A stretch of DNA of 64,000 bases from Halolamina pelagica (GTDB lineage: Archaea; Halobacteriota; Halobacteria; Halobacteriales; Haloferacaceae): assembly GCF_900115675.1 (NCBI RefSeq), contig NZ_FOXI01000002.1, forward strand, positions 124,001-188,000, in the 5' to 3' direction. The stretch's first letter is position 1. Each line of letters starts with the position of its first letter. The notes under the pieces are model-generated. The model ran no database searches and was not told where the DNA came from. It was given only the letters and a program-made list of their open reading frames with translations. A program made the translations under genes and the position numbers. Shown here in pieces: positions 51,892-59,559 of the stretch.

Positions 51892-53357
51892 GCGACGACC
51901 CAACCAGCGAGCCCGGAGTCGCCGCGATCGGCGCGTACACCCCGCGGCTCCGCGTCGACGCCGAGGCGTTCGAGGAGGCGTGGGGGCGCTTCGACGTCGC
52001 GGGCGTCGAGGAGAAGGCGGTCCCGGAGGCCGACGAGGACGCGCTCACGATGGGCGTCGCGGCGGCCGGGCGCGCCCTCGACGCCGCGGGCCGGGACGGC
52101 GACGAAATCGCCCACCTCGCGTTCGCGACCACGACGCCGCCGATGGCCGAGGAGGAGCTCACGCCCCGGCTCGCCAGCGTGCTCGGGGCGCCCGCGGACG
52201 CGGCGACGCGCACGCTCACGGGCAGCACCCGCGCCGGCGCGCAGGCGCTGGCTGGGGCGCTCGACGCCGGACCGTGGGGCAACTCCGACGCGGGGGACGC
52301 CGACGGCATCGGCCTCGTCGTCGCCGCCGACTGCCGGCGCGGCGCGCCCGACAGCGGGATCGAACACGCCGCGGGCGCCGGCGCGGCCGCCCTCGTGCTC
52401 GCCGCGGACGCCCCTGGAACGGTCGTCGACCGCGCCGCACACGTCGCGTCCTACCCCGGAACGCGGTTCCGGGGGGCCGGCGACGACGAGACGACCGGAC
52501 TCGGCGTCACCCAGTACGACCGCGAGGCGTTCACCGCGGCGCTCGGCGGCGCCGCCGACGGCCTCGACGCGGACCCGTCGGGCGTCGACGCGGCGGCGGT
52601 CCAGTCGCCGGACGGCAAACTCCCGTACCGCGCCGCCGGCGCGCTCGGCGTCGACACCGAGACCATCGCGGCCGGGGAGACCGTCAGTCACCTGGGCGAC
52701 ACGGGCGCGGCGAGCACGTTCCTCGGCGCCGCGTCGGCGTTCGACGACGGTTCGGGCCAAGTGCTAATTGCCGCGTACGGGAGCGGCGCGGGCGCGAACC
52801 TGTTCGTGATCGACGGTTCGGTGCCGGTGAACGCCGCGTTCTCGGGGGCGACCGACGTCTCCTACGCCGAGTACCTCCGCCGGCGCGGTGAGATCACGAG
52901 CGGCGAGCCGGAGGGCGGCGGCGCCTACGTCAGCGTTCCCTCGTGGCAGCGCACCACCCCACAGCGCCACCGACTCGTCGCGGGTCGGTGTCCGAACTGC
53001 GGCGCGCTGAACTTCCCGCCCGGGGGCGCCTGTCGGGCCTGCGGGGGTCGCCCCGATTCCTACGAGCAGGTCGAACTCCCCGGAGAGGGAACCGTCGAGG
53101 CGGTGACCACCATCGCGCAGGGCGGCGCGCCGCCGGAGTTCGTCGAACAGCAGTCCCGGAGCGGGCCGTTCCTGAGCGCGATCGTCGCGCTCGACGGTCC
53201 CGAGGGTGGCAACGTGAGCGTCCCCTCGCAGGTCGTCGGCGACGCCGACGGCGTCGAAATCGGGACTCGCGTCGAGGCGACGACCCGTCGAATCTACACG
53301 CAGGAGGGCGTGATCCGGTACGGTTTCAAGATGCAGCCAGTCGACCGCCGGCGGTAG
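51888..53357 (+). CDS. HMG-CoA-synthase-like/DUF35 fusion, catalytic residues missing
   Basis: The 489-aa protein fuses two domains. Residues 1 to about 345 follow the HMG-CoA synthase fold (AAIGAYTPRLRVDAEAFEEAWG, HLAFATTTPPMAEEEL, VAADCRRGAP). The catalytic cysteine block (usually ACKAGT) reads GSTRAG, and the FHxPxGK block with its histidine reads QSPDGK, so both catalytic groups are lost. The C-terminal about 130 residues are a DUF35 domain: zinc ribbon GRCPNCGALNFPPGGACRACGG then an OB fold. In archaea, DUF35 links thiolase and HMG-CoA synthase into a complex; here the fusion is more likely a scaffold for the coupled thiolase. Confidence 0.82.
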   Translation: MSDDPTSEPGVAAIGAYTPRLRVDAEAFEEAWGRFDVAGVEEKAVPEADEDALTMGVAAAGRALDAAGRDGDEIAHLAFATTTPPMAEEELTPRLASVLGAPADAATRTLTGSTRAGAQALAGALDAGPWGNSDAGDADGIGLVVAADCRRGAPDSGIEHAAGAGAAALVLAADAPGTVVDRAAHVASYPGTRFRGAGDDETTGLGVTQYDREAFTAALGGAADGLDADPSGVDAAAVQSPDGKLPYRAAGALGVDTETIAAGETVSHLGDTGAASTFLGAASAFDDGSGQVLIAAYGSGAGANLFVIDGSVPVNAAFSGATDVSYAEYLRRRGEITSGEPEGGGAYVSVPSWQRTTPQRHRLVAGRCPNCGALNFPPGGACRACGGRPDSYEQVELPGEGTVEAVTTIAQGGAPPEFVEQQSRSGPFLSAIVALDGPEGGNVSVPSQVVGDADGVEIGTRVEATTRRIYTQEGVIRYGFKMQPVDRRR

Positions 53358-53477
53358 GCGGCCGATCGCGGGGGCGTGGTCGACTGCTGGGCTGTCGCCG
53401 ACCGGCGGGCGCGCCGTCGGCGGCCCGACGGTCGCGTGACAGGCGGTTTTTTCTCCGCGGCGTCCCCTCGTTCCCGC

Positions 53478-54365
53478 ATGCACGTAGCCGTACTCGGCGC
53501 GGGGACGATGGGCCACGGGATCGCCCAGGTGTCGGCCATGGCCGGCCACGACGTGGCGATCCGGGACGTCGAACGGGAGTTCGTCGACGACGGCCTCGCG
53601 GCCATCGAGGAGAACCTCCAGGGCGGCGTCGAGCGTGACAAGGTGACCGCCGAGGAGAAGGCGGCGACGCTCGACCGCATCGCCGGCACGACGTCGCTCG
53701 AGGAGGCCGTCGCCGACGCCGACATCGTCATCGAGGCCGTCCCCGAGCGGATGGAGCTCAAACGGGAGACGTTCGCGGACGTGGAGGAACACGTCGACGA
53801 CGGGGCGATCGTCGCCTCGAACACCTCCTCGCTCCCGCTCACCGAGATCGCGAGCGCGCTGGACCGTCCGGACCGCGCGGTCGGTCTGCACTTCTTCAAC
53901 CCCGTGCACATCATGGAGTTGGTTGAAATTGTGGTCGCCGAGCAGACGAGCGACGCGACGCTCGACGCCGCCCGGGAGTTCGTCGAAAGCATCGACCGGA
54001 CGCCCGTGGAAGTGACGGACTCGCCGGGGTTCGCCTCCTCCCGGCTCGGCGTCGCGCTGGGCGTCGAAGCCATGCGCATGGTGCAGGAGGGCGTCGCCTC
54101 GCCCGAGGACATCGACGCCGCGATGGAACTGGGGTACAACCACCCGCAGGGTCCCATCGCGCTCGGCGACGTGGTCGGCCTGGACGTGCGGCTTGACATT
54201 CTCGAACACCTCCGCGAGGAACTGGGCGAGCGGTTCCGCCCGCCCCAGATCCTGAAGCGGAAGGTCCGGGCCGGGAAGCTCGGGAAGAAGACGGGCGAGG
54301 GGTTCTACGTCTGGGAGGACGGCGAGATCGTCGGCACCAGCGGCGATTGGGGTGAGGACCGGTGA
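53478..54365 (+). CDS. 3-hydroxyacyl-CoA dehydrogenase (PaaH-like)
   Basis: The ATG at 53478 gives 295 aa. The NAD-binding fold starts at once with VAVLGAGTMGHGIAQVSAMAG. Catalytic-type residues are in SNTSSLPLTEIA and GLHFFNPVHIMELVEIV (His). The C-terminal domain contains GYNHPQGPIALGDVVGLD. It oxidises 3-hydroxyacyl-CoA; in this cluster the substrate is probably 3-hydroxyadipyl-CoA, but general beta-oxidation is possible. The stop overlaps the GTG start of the next gene (54362-54365). A T-rich run GGTTTTTTCTCC at about 53445-53456 may be its promoter. Confidence 0.88.
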   Translation: MHVAVLGAGTMGHGIAQVSAMAGHDVAIRDVEREFVDDGLAAIEENLQGGVERDKVTAEEKAATLDRIAGTTSLEEAVADADIVIEAVPERMELKRETFADVEEHVDDGAIVASNTSSLPLTEIASALDRPDRAVGLHFFNPVHIMELVEIVVAEQTSDATLDAAREFVESIDRTPVEVTDSPGFASSRLGVALGVEAMRMVQEGVASPEDIDAAMELGYNHPQGPIALGDVVGLDVRLDILEHLREELGERFRPPQILKRKVRAGKLGKKTGEGFYVWEDGEIVGTSGDWGEDR

Positions 54366-55165
54366 TCGAGGACGTCGCCGCCGACTGCGAGACCGTCGAC
54401 GCCGAGGTCGGTGATCGGGGCGAGGACGTTGCGACGGTCACGCTCCGGCGGCCGGACGCGCGAAACGCCCTGAACGCGCAACTGCGCGAGGAGCTCACCG
54501 CGGTCATCGAGGCCATCCCCGAGAGCGACGTGCGCGTGGTCGTGCTCACCGGCGCCGAGGAGGCCGGCGCGTTCGCCGCCGGCGCTGACGTGACCGAGCT
54601 CCGCGAGCGCGACGCGCTGGAGCAGCGCGAGGCGAGCGAGCGCCCGCGGGTGTACGAGCACGTCGCCGACTGCCCGTTTCCGGTGATTGCCCGGATCAAC
54701 GGCCACGCGCTCGGCGGCGGCTGCGAACTGATCCAGGCCTGCGACGTGCGCATCGCCCACGAGGACGCCAAGATCGGCCAGCCCGAGATCAACCTGGGGA
54801 TCATGCCCGGCGGCGGCGGCACCCAGCGGTTGCCCCGACTCGTCGGCGAGGGGCAGGCGATGCGGCTGATCCTCTCGGGCGACCTCATCGACGCCGCGGA
54901 GGCACGGGAGATCGGACTCGTCGACGAGGTCCACGGCGACGACCTCGACGACGCGGTCGACGACCTCGCGGCGTCGATGGCGTCGAACGGCCCGGTCGCC
55001 CTGGAGTTCGCCAAGCAGTCGGTTCAAGCCGCGTCGCAGTTGGGGCTGGAGGACGGCCTCGACTACGAAGCCGAACTGTTCGCTCAACTGTTCGCGACCG
55101 CCGACAAGGACGAGGGGATCGACGCGTTCCTCGAGGACCGCGAGCCCGAGTGGCGCGGCGAGTAG
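54362..55165 (+). CDS. Enoyl-CoA hydratase (PaaF-like)
   Basis: The 267-aa protein starts at GTG 54362, overlapping the dehydrogenase stop (GTGA). The oxyanion hole is FAAGADVTEL and ALGGGCELIQAC, and both catalytic glutamates of rat crotonase are conserved (GGGCEL and GQPEINLG). It adds water to 2,3-dehydroadipyl-CoA or similar enoyl-CoA. Together with the dehydrogenase and thiolase it makes a complete beta-oxidation-like set. Contrast with the isomerase-type paralog at 43842-44603, which lacks both glutamates. Confidence 0.88.
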   Translation: MIEDVAADCETVDAEVGDRGEDVATVTLRRPDARNALNAQLREELTAVIEAIPESDVRVVVLTGAEEAGAFAAGADVTELRERDALEQREASERPRVYEHVADCPFPVIARINGHALGGGCELIQACDVRIAHEDAKIGQPEINLGIMPGGGGTQRLPRLVGEGQAMRLILSGDLIDAAEAREIGLVDEVHGDDLDDAVDDLAASMASNGPVALEFAKQSVQAASQLGLEDGLDYEAELFAQLFATADKDEGIDAFLEDREPEWRGE

Positions 55166-55179
55166 CCCGGTACCGGCAG

Positions 55180-55187
55180 TATACTTT
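55180..55187 (+). promoter_or_regulatory. Probable TATA box of the second hotdog gene
   Basis: TATACTTT lies about 30 bases before the ATG at 55213, matching a leaderless promoter. So this gene is likely transcribed on its own as well as with the upstream operon. Confidence 0.5.
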
Positions 55188-55212
55188 TGGCCGACTGGCA
55201 GAACGGCCCACC

Positions 55213-55593
55213 ATGGACGTCGAGGCGTTCTTCGAGGAGATGCCGTTCGCCGACCTGCTCGGCATCGAACTGACCGAGATCGGCGAGGGCCACGCCGAGG
55301 GGCGGGTGGAACTGCGCGAGGAGCTCTCCTGGGACGAGGACCGGGCGGTCGCCCACGGCGGCGTCACGTTCTCGCTGGCGGACACCGTCGGCGGTGCCGC
55401 GCTCGTCTCGCTGGTCGAACAGCCGGTGCCGACGATCGACATGCGCGTCGACTTCCTCGAGGCCGGGACGGGCGATCTGACTGCCGAGGCCGAGGTGGTC
55501 CGACTGGGCGAGGACGTCGGCGTCGTCGAGGTGGGCGTGTTCACCGAGGACACCCACGTCGCCGACGCTCGCGGGGTGTACAAGACGGGGTAA
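55213..55593 (+). CDS. Second hotdog-fold thioesterase, PaaI-like
   Basis: The ATG at 55213 gives 126 aa. Blocks are LLGIELTEIGEGHAEGRVE, DRAVAHGGVTFSLADTVGGAALVSL (Asp/Gly hotdog signature) and PTIDMRVDFLEAGTGDLTAEAEVV. It is distantly similar to the PaaI copy at 48889. It may remove dead-end CoA esters from the pathway. It ends the phenylacetate cluster on this strand. Beyond it GC content drops. Confidence 0.82.
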   Translation: MDVEAFFEEMPFADLLGIELTEIGEGHAEGRVELREELSWDEDRAVAHGGVTFSLADTVGGAALVSLVEQPVPTIDMRVDFLEAGTGDLTAEAEVVRLGEDVGVVEVGVFTEDTHVADARGVYKTG

Positions 55594-55885
55594 GCAGCGC
55601 TCCCTGGACATAAACCAATCACCACGATACAGAAAGTCTCGAAAGCGGTAGTTGCGGCTGGCCGACTCAACGAATCTGAAGTGCCTGGGGCGGTAGAGGG
55701 ATCGCGGTGGATCAACCGCTCCGTAGGTTGCTTATCGACTGCGACCGGACGTTCGAAAGCTGATAGGCTTGGCTCTCGTGATTCGTGGGGACGCGCTTCC
55801 GGCCTGTGGATCCGCCATCGCTTGGTCCCGATGCCTCGGTATCGCAACATAACGCCTTTTGTATGAACCAACCAAATCCGGACCA

Positions 55886-57319
55886 ATGAAGGACAGTACG
55901 GCACCCGTAGAAGCTGACGAGGTGACTGCGTGGTATCGGACGCTCGTCGAGGAAGTGAACGATCTCACGACAGTAATCGACACTGACGGGACGATAACGT
56001 ACGTTAGCCCCGCTGTTACACGGATACTCGGCTACGACCCTGACGAATTGATCGGCCACGAGGGGTACGAGTTCGTTCACCCTGACGATCGGGAACGAAA
56101 CGCGGAGGCGGTGGAGACCGTGCTATCGGACAGCGCCGAATCCGAGACTGTCGAAGTCAGGTTCAAGCACGCTGACGGGTCGTGGCGGTGGATCGAGGCC
56201 ACGATGCGGAATCGACTTGACAACGACGTTATCGACGGCATCCTCCTCAGCAGTCGAGATATCACCGACCGAAAGGCGTACGAGCTCGAAGCGCAGGAAC
56301 TCGCTGACGAGTACGAGGCCCTGTTGAACAACGTCGAGGACGCGATCTTCCTCGTCAACGTCGGGGAAGGGGAGGACGGTATCAGATTCGAATTTGAACG
56401 CCTCAGCCCTTCTTACGAGCGACAAACCGGTCTCACGACCGAAGAAGTCCGAGGCGGAACTCCTCGGGACGTGTTCGGTGAGGAACAGGGACGGGGGCTC
56501 GAAGCAAACTACCACCGCTGTGTCAACGCCGGTACGTCGATCTCCTACCAGGAAGAACTACAGGTCGACGACGGGGCACGATTCTGGCACACGAAGCTGG
56601 CCCCAGTCGTCAGGGAGGGTGAGATTACTCGCCTCGTCGGAATCACCCGGAACGTGACAGATCGCGTCGAACGCGAGCGGCAACTCCGGCAGCAGAACCA
56701 ACGCCTCGACGAGTTCGCAAGTGTTATCTCACACGACTTGCGCAACCCGCTCAACGTCGCACAGGGTCGCGCGACGCTCCTCGCCGAAGACGCAGAGAGC
56801 GACCATCTCGAGCCACTCCTCAACGCGCTTGACCGGATGGAGGCGATCGTCGAGGACACGCTGACGCTCGCTCGGGAAGGTAACACGATAACCGATACGG
56901 AGCAGATCAGTTTGACTGACCTCGTCGGGAAGTGCTGGGCGACAGTCGACACCGCCGACGCGACAATCGAAATCGTCGACGAAGTGACGTTCCAGGGCGA
57001 CCCCGACCGATTACGCCACGTGTTCGAGAACCTGTTCCGGAACGCCGTTGAACACGGGGGGTCCGACGTGAACGTCCGTGTCGGCTCGCACGGCGAACGC
57101 GGAATTTACGTCGAGGACGATGGGCCAGGAGTACCCGTGGACGAGCGCGAAGCGGTGTTCGAAGTGGGGTACTCGTCGGCGACGGATGGGACTGGTTTCG
57201 GGCTGACCATTATCAAACGGATCGTGGAAGCCCACGGCTGGGAGTTGTCCGTGACCGACGGAGTAGAGGGCGGTGCACGCTTCGAGATCGACATGTCCGG
57301 GGACGGCGAACTACCGTAA
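55886..57319 (+). CDS. PAS-domain sensor histidine kinase
   Basis: The ATG at 55886 gives 477 aa with no membrane segments, so cytoplasmic. PAS 1 covers about 10-130 (VIDTDGTITYVSPAVTRILGY) and PAS 2 about 140-265 (ending TRLVGITRNVTDRVERE). A HisKA-type helix contains SHDLRNPLN with the phosphorylated H283. The ATPase has N386 in NLFRNAVEHGG, DDGPGVP and GTGFGLTIIKRI. No response regulator is adjacent; haloarchaeal kinases of this type are often orphans. Base composition is clearly lower in GC than its neighbours. A TTG nine codons upstream is possible but less likely. Confidence 0.92.
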   Translation: MKDSTAPVEADEVTAWYRTLVEEVNDLTTVIDTDGTITYVSPAVTRILGYDPDELIGHEGYEFVHPDDRERNAEAVETVLSDSAESETVEVRFKHADGSWRWIEATMRNRLDNDVIDGILLSSRDITDRKAYELEAQELADEYEALLNNVEDAIFLVNVGEGEDGIRFEFERLSPSYERQTGLTTEEVRGGTPRDVFGEEQGRGLEANYHRCVNAGTSISYQEELQVDDGARFWHTKLAPVVREGEITRLVGITRNVTDRVERERQLRQQNQRLDEFASVISHDLRNPLNVAQGRATLLAEDAESDHLEPLLNALDRMEAIVEDTLTLAREGNTITDTEQISLTDLVGKCWATVDTADATIEIVDEVTFQGDPDRLRHVFENLFRNAVEHGGSDVNVRVGSHGERGIYVEDDGPGVPVDEREAVFEVGYSSATDGTGFGLTIIKRIVEAHGWELSVTDGVEGGARFEIDMSGDGELP

Positions 57320-57399
57320 GTACTCGGGCGCTGCTGCCACGGTGCATCGAGCCGCCCGAATCGACTACTCTGCTCCTCTGGGCGACGCCGAGTCAGTCG

Positions 57400-58554
57400 T
57401 TACGCCACGATCCAGGGCTTCTCGTCGGGGTCGTACTCGCTCATCGCGCCGGAGTGACTCCGCGTCTCGGGGGCGAGGACGCCGACGTGTTTGAGCTGCT
57501 GGACGAAGTTGAACAGGACGTTGTTCCGGATCACGTCCCGCCACACCGACGGGTCGGCGTACAGGCGCCGCGTCTCGCCCGCCTCGATCAGCCGCCGGGC
57601 ACGGTCGGCGCCCCGATCCGTACAGAACGCGCCGAGGAACACGTTCGGGTACTGGTGGACGAGCCGCTCGACGAGGTCGAGGAAGTTGACTCGGGGCCCC
57701 TCCTCCCGGAGCGCGTCGAGCAGCAGGCCGAACTCCGGGTGGCGGGTGAACGCGTTCCGAAGCAGGATCGCCAGCGGGCGGTGGACTTCGTCGACCGTCG
57801 AGCCGCGGGTCTCCTCCTTCACGAGCCGGAGGTCGTCCAGCGCTTCGATCCCGTAGCCACGGAGCACCGTCGCGGAGAGTTCGCCCTGTTCGGTGAGGCC
57901 GTGCGGTCGCTCCCGGGTGAGCAGGCCGAGCGTCCGGGCGCTCGCGATCGCGGCGTCGCCGGCGCCGAAGCCGTACTCGTCGGCGAGGGCGTCGACGAGT
58001 TCGTCGCGGGCGAGGGGGCCGTGGCGGTCAACGGCGACGACCGGCGCGAGGTAGTTCAGCGGCTGGGCGAGGCTCAGCGTCGTCACGTCGCCGCCGAACT
58101 CGTTTCCGCGGAGTCGCACCGAGAGTCGGCCTTCCACGTCGGCGACTTCAGTGTCGGATTCGGCGCTCGGGGGCCGGCGCCAGGTGTCGAGTCCGCCGTC
58201 GTCGACGCCGATGACGCCGACGCCTTTCGCCCGCAGGAGCTCCGTGTGCTGGGCGACGGCGTCGGCGTCGCCGGCGAGGTACGAGACGTGGGCGCCCTGT
58301 TGGTAGGTCAGTGCTTGGCCCATCCCGCGCAGGAGGTTCGTCGCGCCTTTCACCTCGATCGCGAACACGCGGTTGGCGTTCGTGAAGCCGATCACGTCCG
58401 GGTAGCGCCCGCGGATCGTGATCTCGTGGCGCTCGCACCGATCGAGAACGTCGGCGTACGCATCGTCGTGCGCCGCCGGCACGTGGACCAGCGGCTCGTA
58501 GCTCCGGGCAGCGAGTTCGTCGACGACGTGGTCGAACACCGCCGGCTCGTCCAT
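57400..58554 (-). CDS. Protein with N-terminal PD-(D/E)XK nuclease-like domain
   Basis: In the 384-aa protein, residues 45-95 carry a nuclease-like core: PD at 52-53 in YPDVIGFTN, EVK at 67-69 in VFAIEVKG, then GQALTYQQGAHVSYLA, the arrangement of many restriction-enzyme-like nucleases. The rest is mostly helical, with a winged-helix-like stretch near DELVDALADEYGFGAGDAAIASARTLGLLTRE. No membrane segments or partner genes. It could be a nuclease of a repair or defence system, or a fold relative without activity. Located next to an orphan kinase and a dehydrogenase, which give no clue. Confidence 0.65.
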   Translation of the reverse strand: MDEPAVFDHVVDELAARSYEPLVHVPAAHDDAYADVLDRCERHEITIRGRYPDVIGFTNANRVFAIEVKGATNLLRGMGQALTYQQGAHVSYLAGDADAVAQHTELLRAKGVGVIGVDDGGLDTWRRPPSAESDTEVADVEGRLSVRLRGNEFGGDVTTLSLAQPLNYLAPVVAVDRHGPLARDELVDALADEYGFGAGDAAIASARTLGLLTRERPHGLTEQGELSATVLRGYGIEALDDLRLVKEETRGSTVDEVHRPLAILLRNAFTRHPEFGLLLDALREEGPRVNFLDLVERLVHQYPNVFLGAFCTDRGADRARRLIEAGETRRLYADPSVWRDVIRNNVLFNFVQQLKHVGVLAPETRSHSGAMSEYDPDEKPWIVA

Positions 58555-58611
58555 ACCCCGTGCTGGGGGAGCTGCCTAATAAACGTCCCCGACCGCCGGT
58601 CCGAGATACCC

Positions 58612-58740
58612 TCACGCCTGCAAGCGGTCGCCGTCGGTCCAGCGCCCGCCGACGTCGTCGCGGTAGTAGCGGCTCGGGACGACGATCCCGTCGACGCACT
58701 CGTGACACCGTTCACGGGCCCCGGTCACGACGATGGGCAC
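58612..58740 (-). CDS. Candidate 42-residue protein with a CxxC motif
   Basis: From a GTG at 58738-58740 the frame reads ...VTGARERCHECVDGIVVPSRYYRDDVGGRWTDGDRLQA to TGA. It is open further upstream without an ATG. The composition (Arg/Asp/Gly with CHEC and a YYRDD patch) looks protein-like, but the start is weak and there is no context. It fills most of the 260-base gap between the nuclease-like gene and the divergent dehydrogenase. Confidence 0.35.
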   Translation of the reverse strand: MPIVVTGARERCHECVDGIVVPSRYYRDDVGGRWTDGDRLQA

Positions 58741-58815
58741 CCCGCTCTCGCTGGCGATCGTGTGGTACGTGACCGGTTGGCGAACACGTAAGGCGTCCCA
58801 CGCCGACGCTCACGC

Positions 58816-59541
58816 ATGACCGAGGCAGCCATCGTGACGGGTGCGGCGAGCGGTATCGGGCGGGCGACCGTTGACCTGTTCCGGGAGCGGTACGACCTCG
58901 TGGCCGGCATCGACGTCGACGACGCCATGCGCGAGGTCGCCGCCGGGTTCGACGGCGTGGCGGGCTACGTCGCCGACGTCCGCGACCACGAGCGCGTCCA
59001 CGAGATCGTCGCCGACGTGGAGGACCGGGCCGACGTGGTCGCACTCGTCAACAACGCCGCCGTCTCTCGCTACGAGTGGATCGGCGAGTTGGGCCCGGAG
59101 GAGTGGCAGGAGGTGCTGGACGTGAACCTCACCGGGCAGTACAACCTCGTCCACGCGGCCGCCCCGCGGATGTACGAGCGCGAGCGCGGCGCCGTCGTGA
59201 ACGTCTCCTCGGGCGCCGGGAAGAGCGGCTCCGCGAGCGGCGGCGTCCACTACTCCGCCTCGAAGGCCGGCGTCTTCGGCCTCACCAAGGGCCTGGCCAA
59301 ACAGCTCGGCCCCCACGTCAGGGTGAACTGCATCGTCCCGGGGCTGATGGACACGCCGCTGACCACCGACTCGGGGCTCTGGACCGAGGAGGGGATCGAG
59401 GAGTTCACCGACGGCGTCCCGCTGCGTCGCCTCGGCCAGCCCGAGGAGGCCGCGGAGCTGATCGACTTCCTCTGCTCGGAGCGGGCGAGCTACATGACCG
59501 GCGCCGTCGTCGACGTCGACGGCGGCGCCGGGCTGGTCTGA
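58816..59541 (+). CDS. Short-chain dehydrogenase/reductase
   Basis: The 241-aa protein has the classic SDR signatures: TGAASGIGRATVDLF (dinucleotide loop), LVNNAAVSRYEWIG, a catalytic serine and YSASK (NVSSGAGKSG then HYSASKAGV), and VNCIVPGLMDTPLT. It ends YMTGAVVDVDGGAGLV, also typical. It probably oxidises or reduces a hydroxyl/carbonyl; acidic residues after the first strand (IDVDDAM) suggest NAD rather than NADP. The substrate is unknown. Confidence 0.92.
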   Translation: MTEAAIVTGAASGIGRATVDLFRERYDLVAGIDVDDAMREVAAGFDGVAGYVADVRDHERVHEIVADVEDRADVVALVNNAAVSRYEWIGELGPEEWQEVLDVNLTGQYNLVHAAAPRMYERERGAVVNVSSGAGKSGSASGGVHYSASKAGVFGLTKGLAKQLGPHVRVNCIVPGLMDTPLTTDSGLWTEEGIEEFTDGVPLRRLGQPEEAAELIDFLCSERASYMTGAVVDVDGGAGLV

Positions 59542-59559
59542 GACGGGCGACCGCCGGCG

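Noticed and set aside
49321-51903. An extended N-terminus for PaaK
   Set aside because: The extra 430 residues are antisense to the thiolase; the usual PaaK start is at 50610.
55681-55866. A 61-codon frame before the kinase
   Set aside because: No structure or homology-like pattern; Arg/Ser-rich, probably chance in the lower-GC patch.
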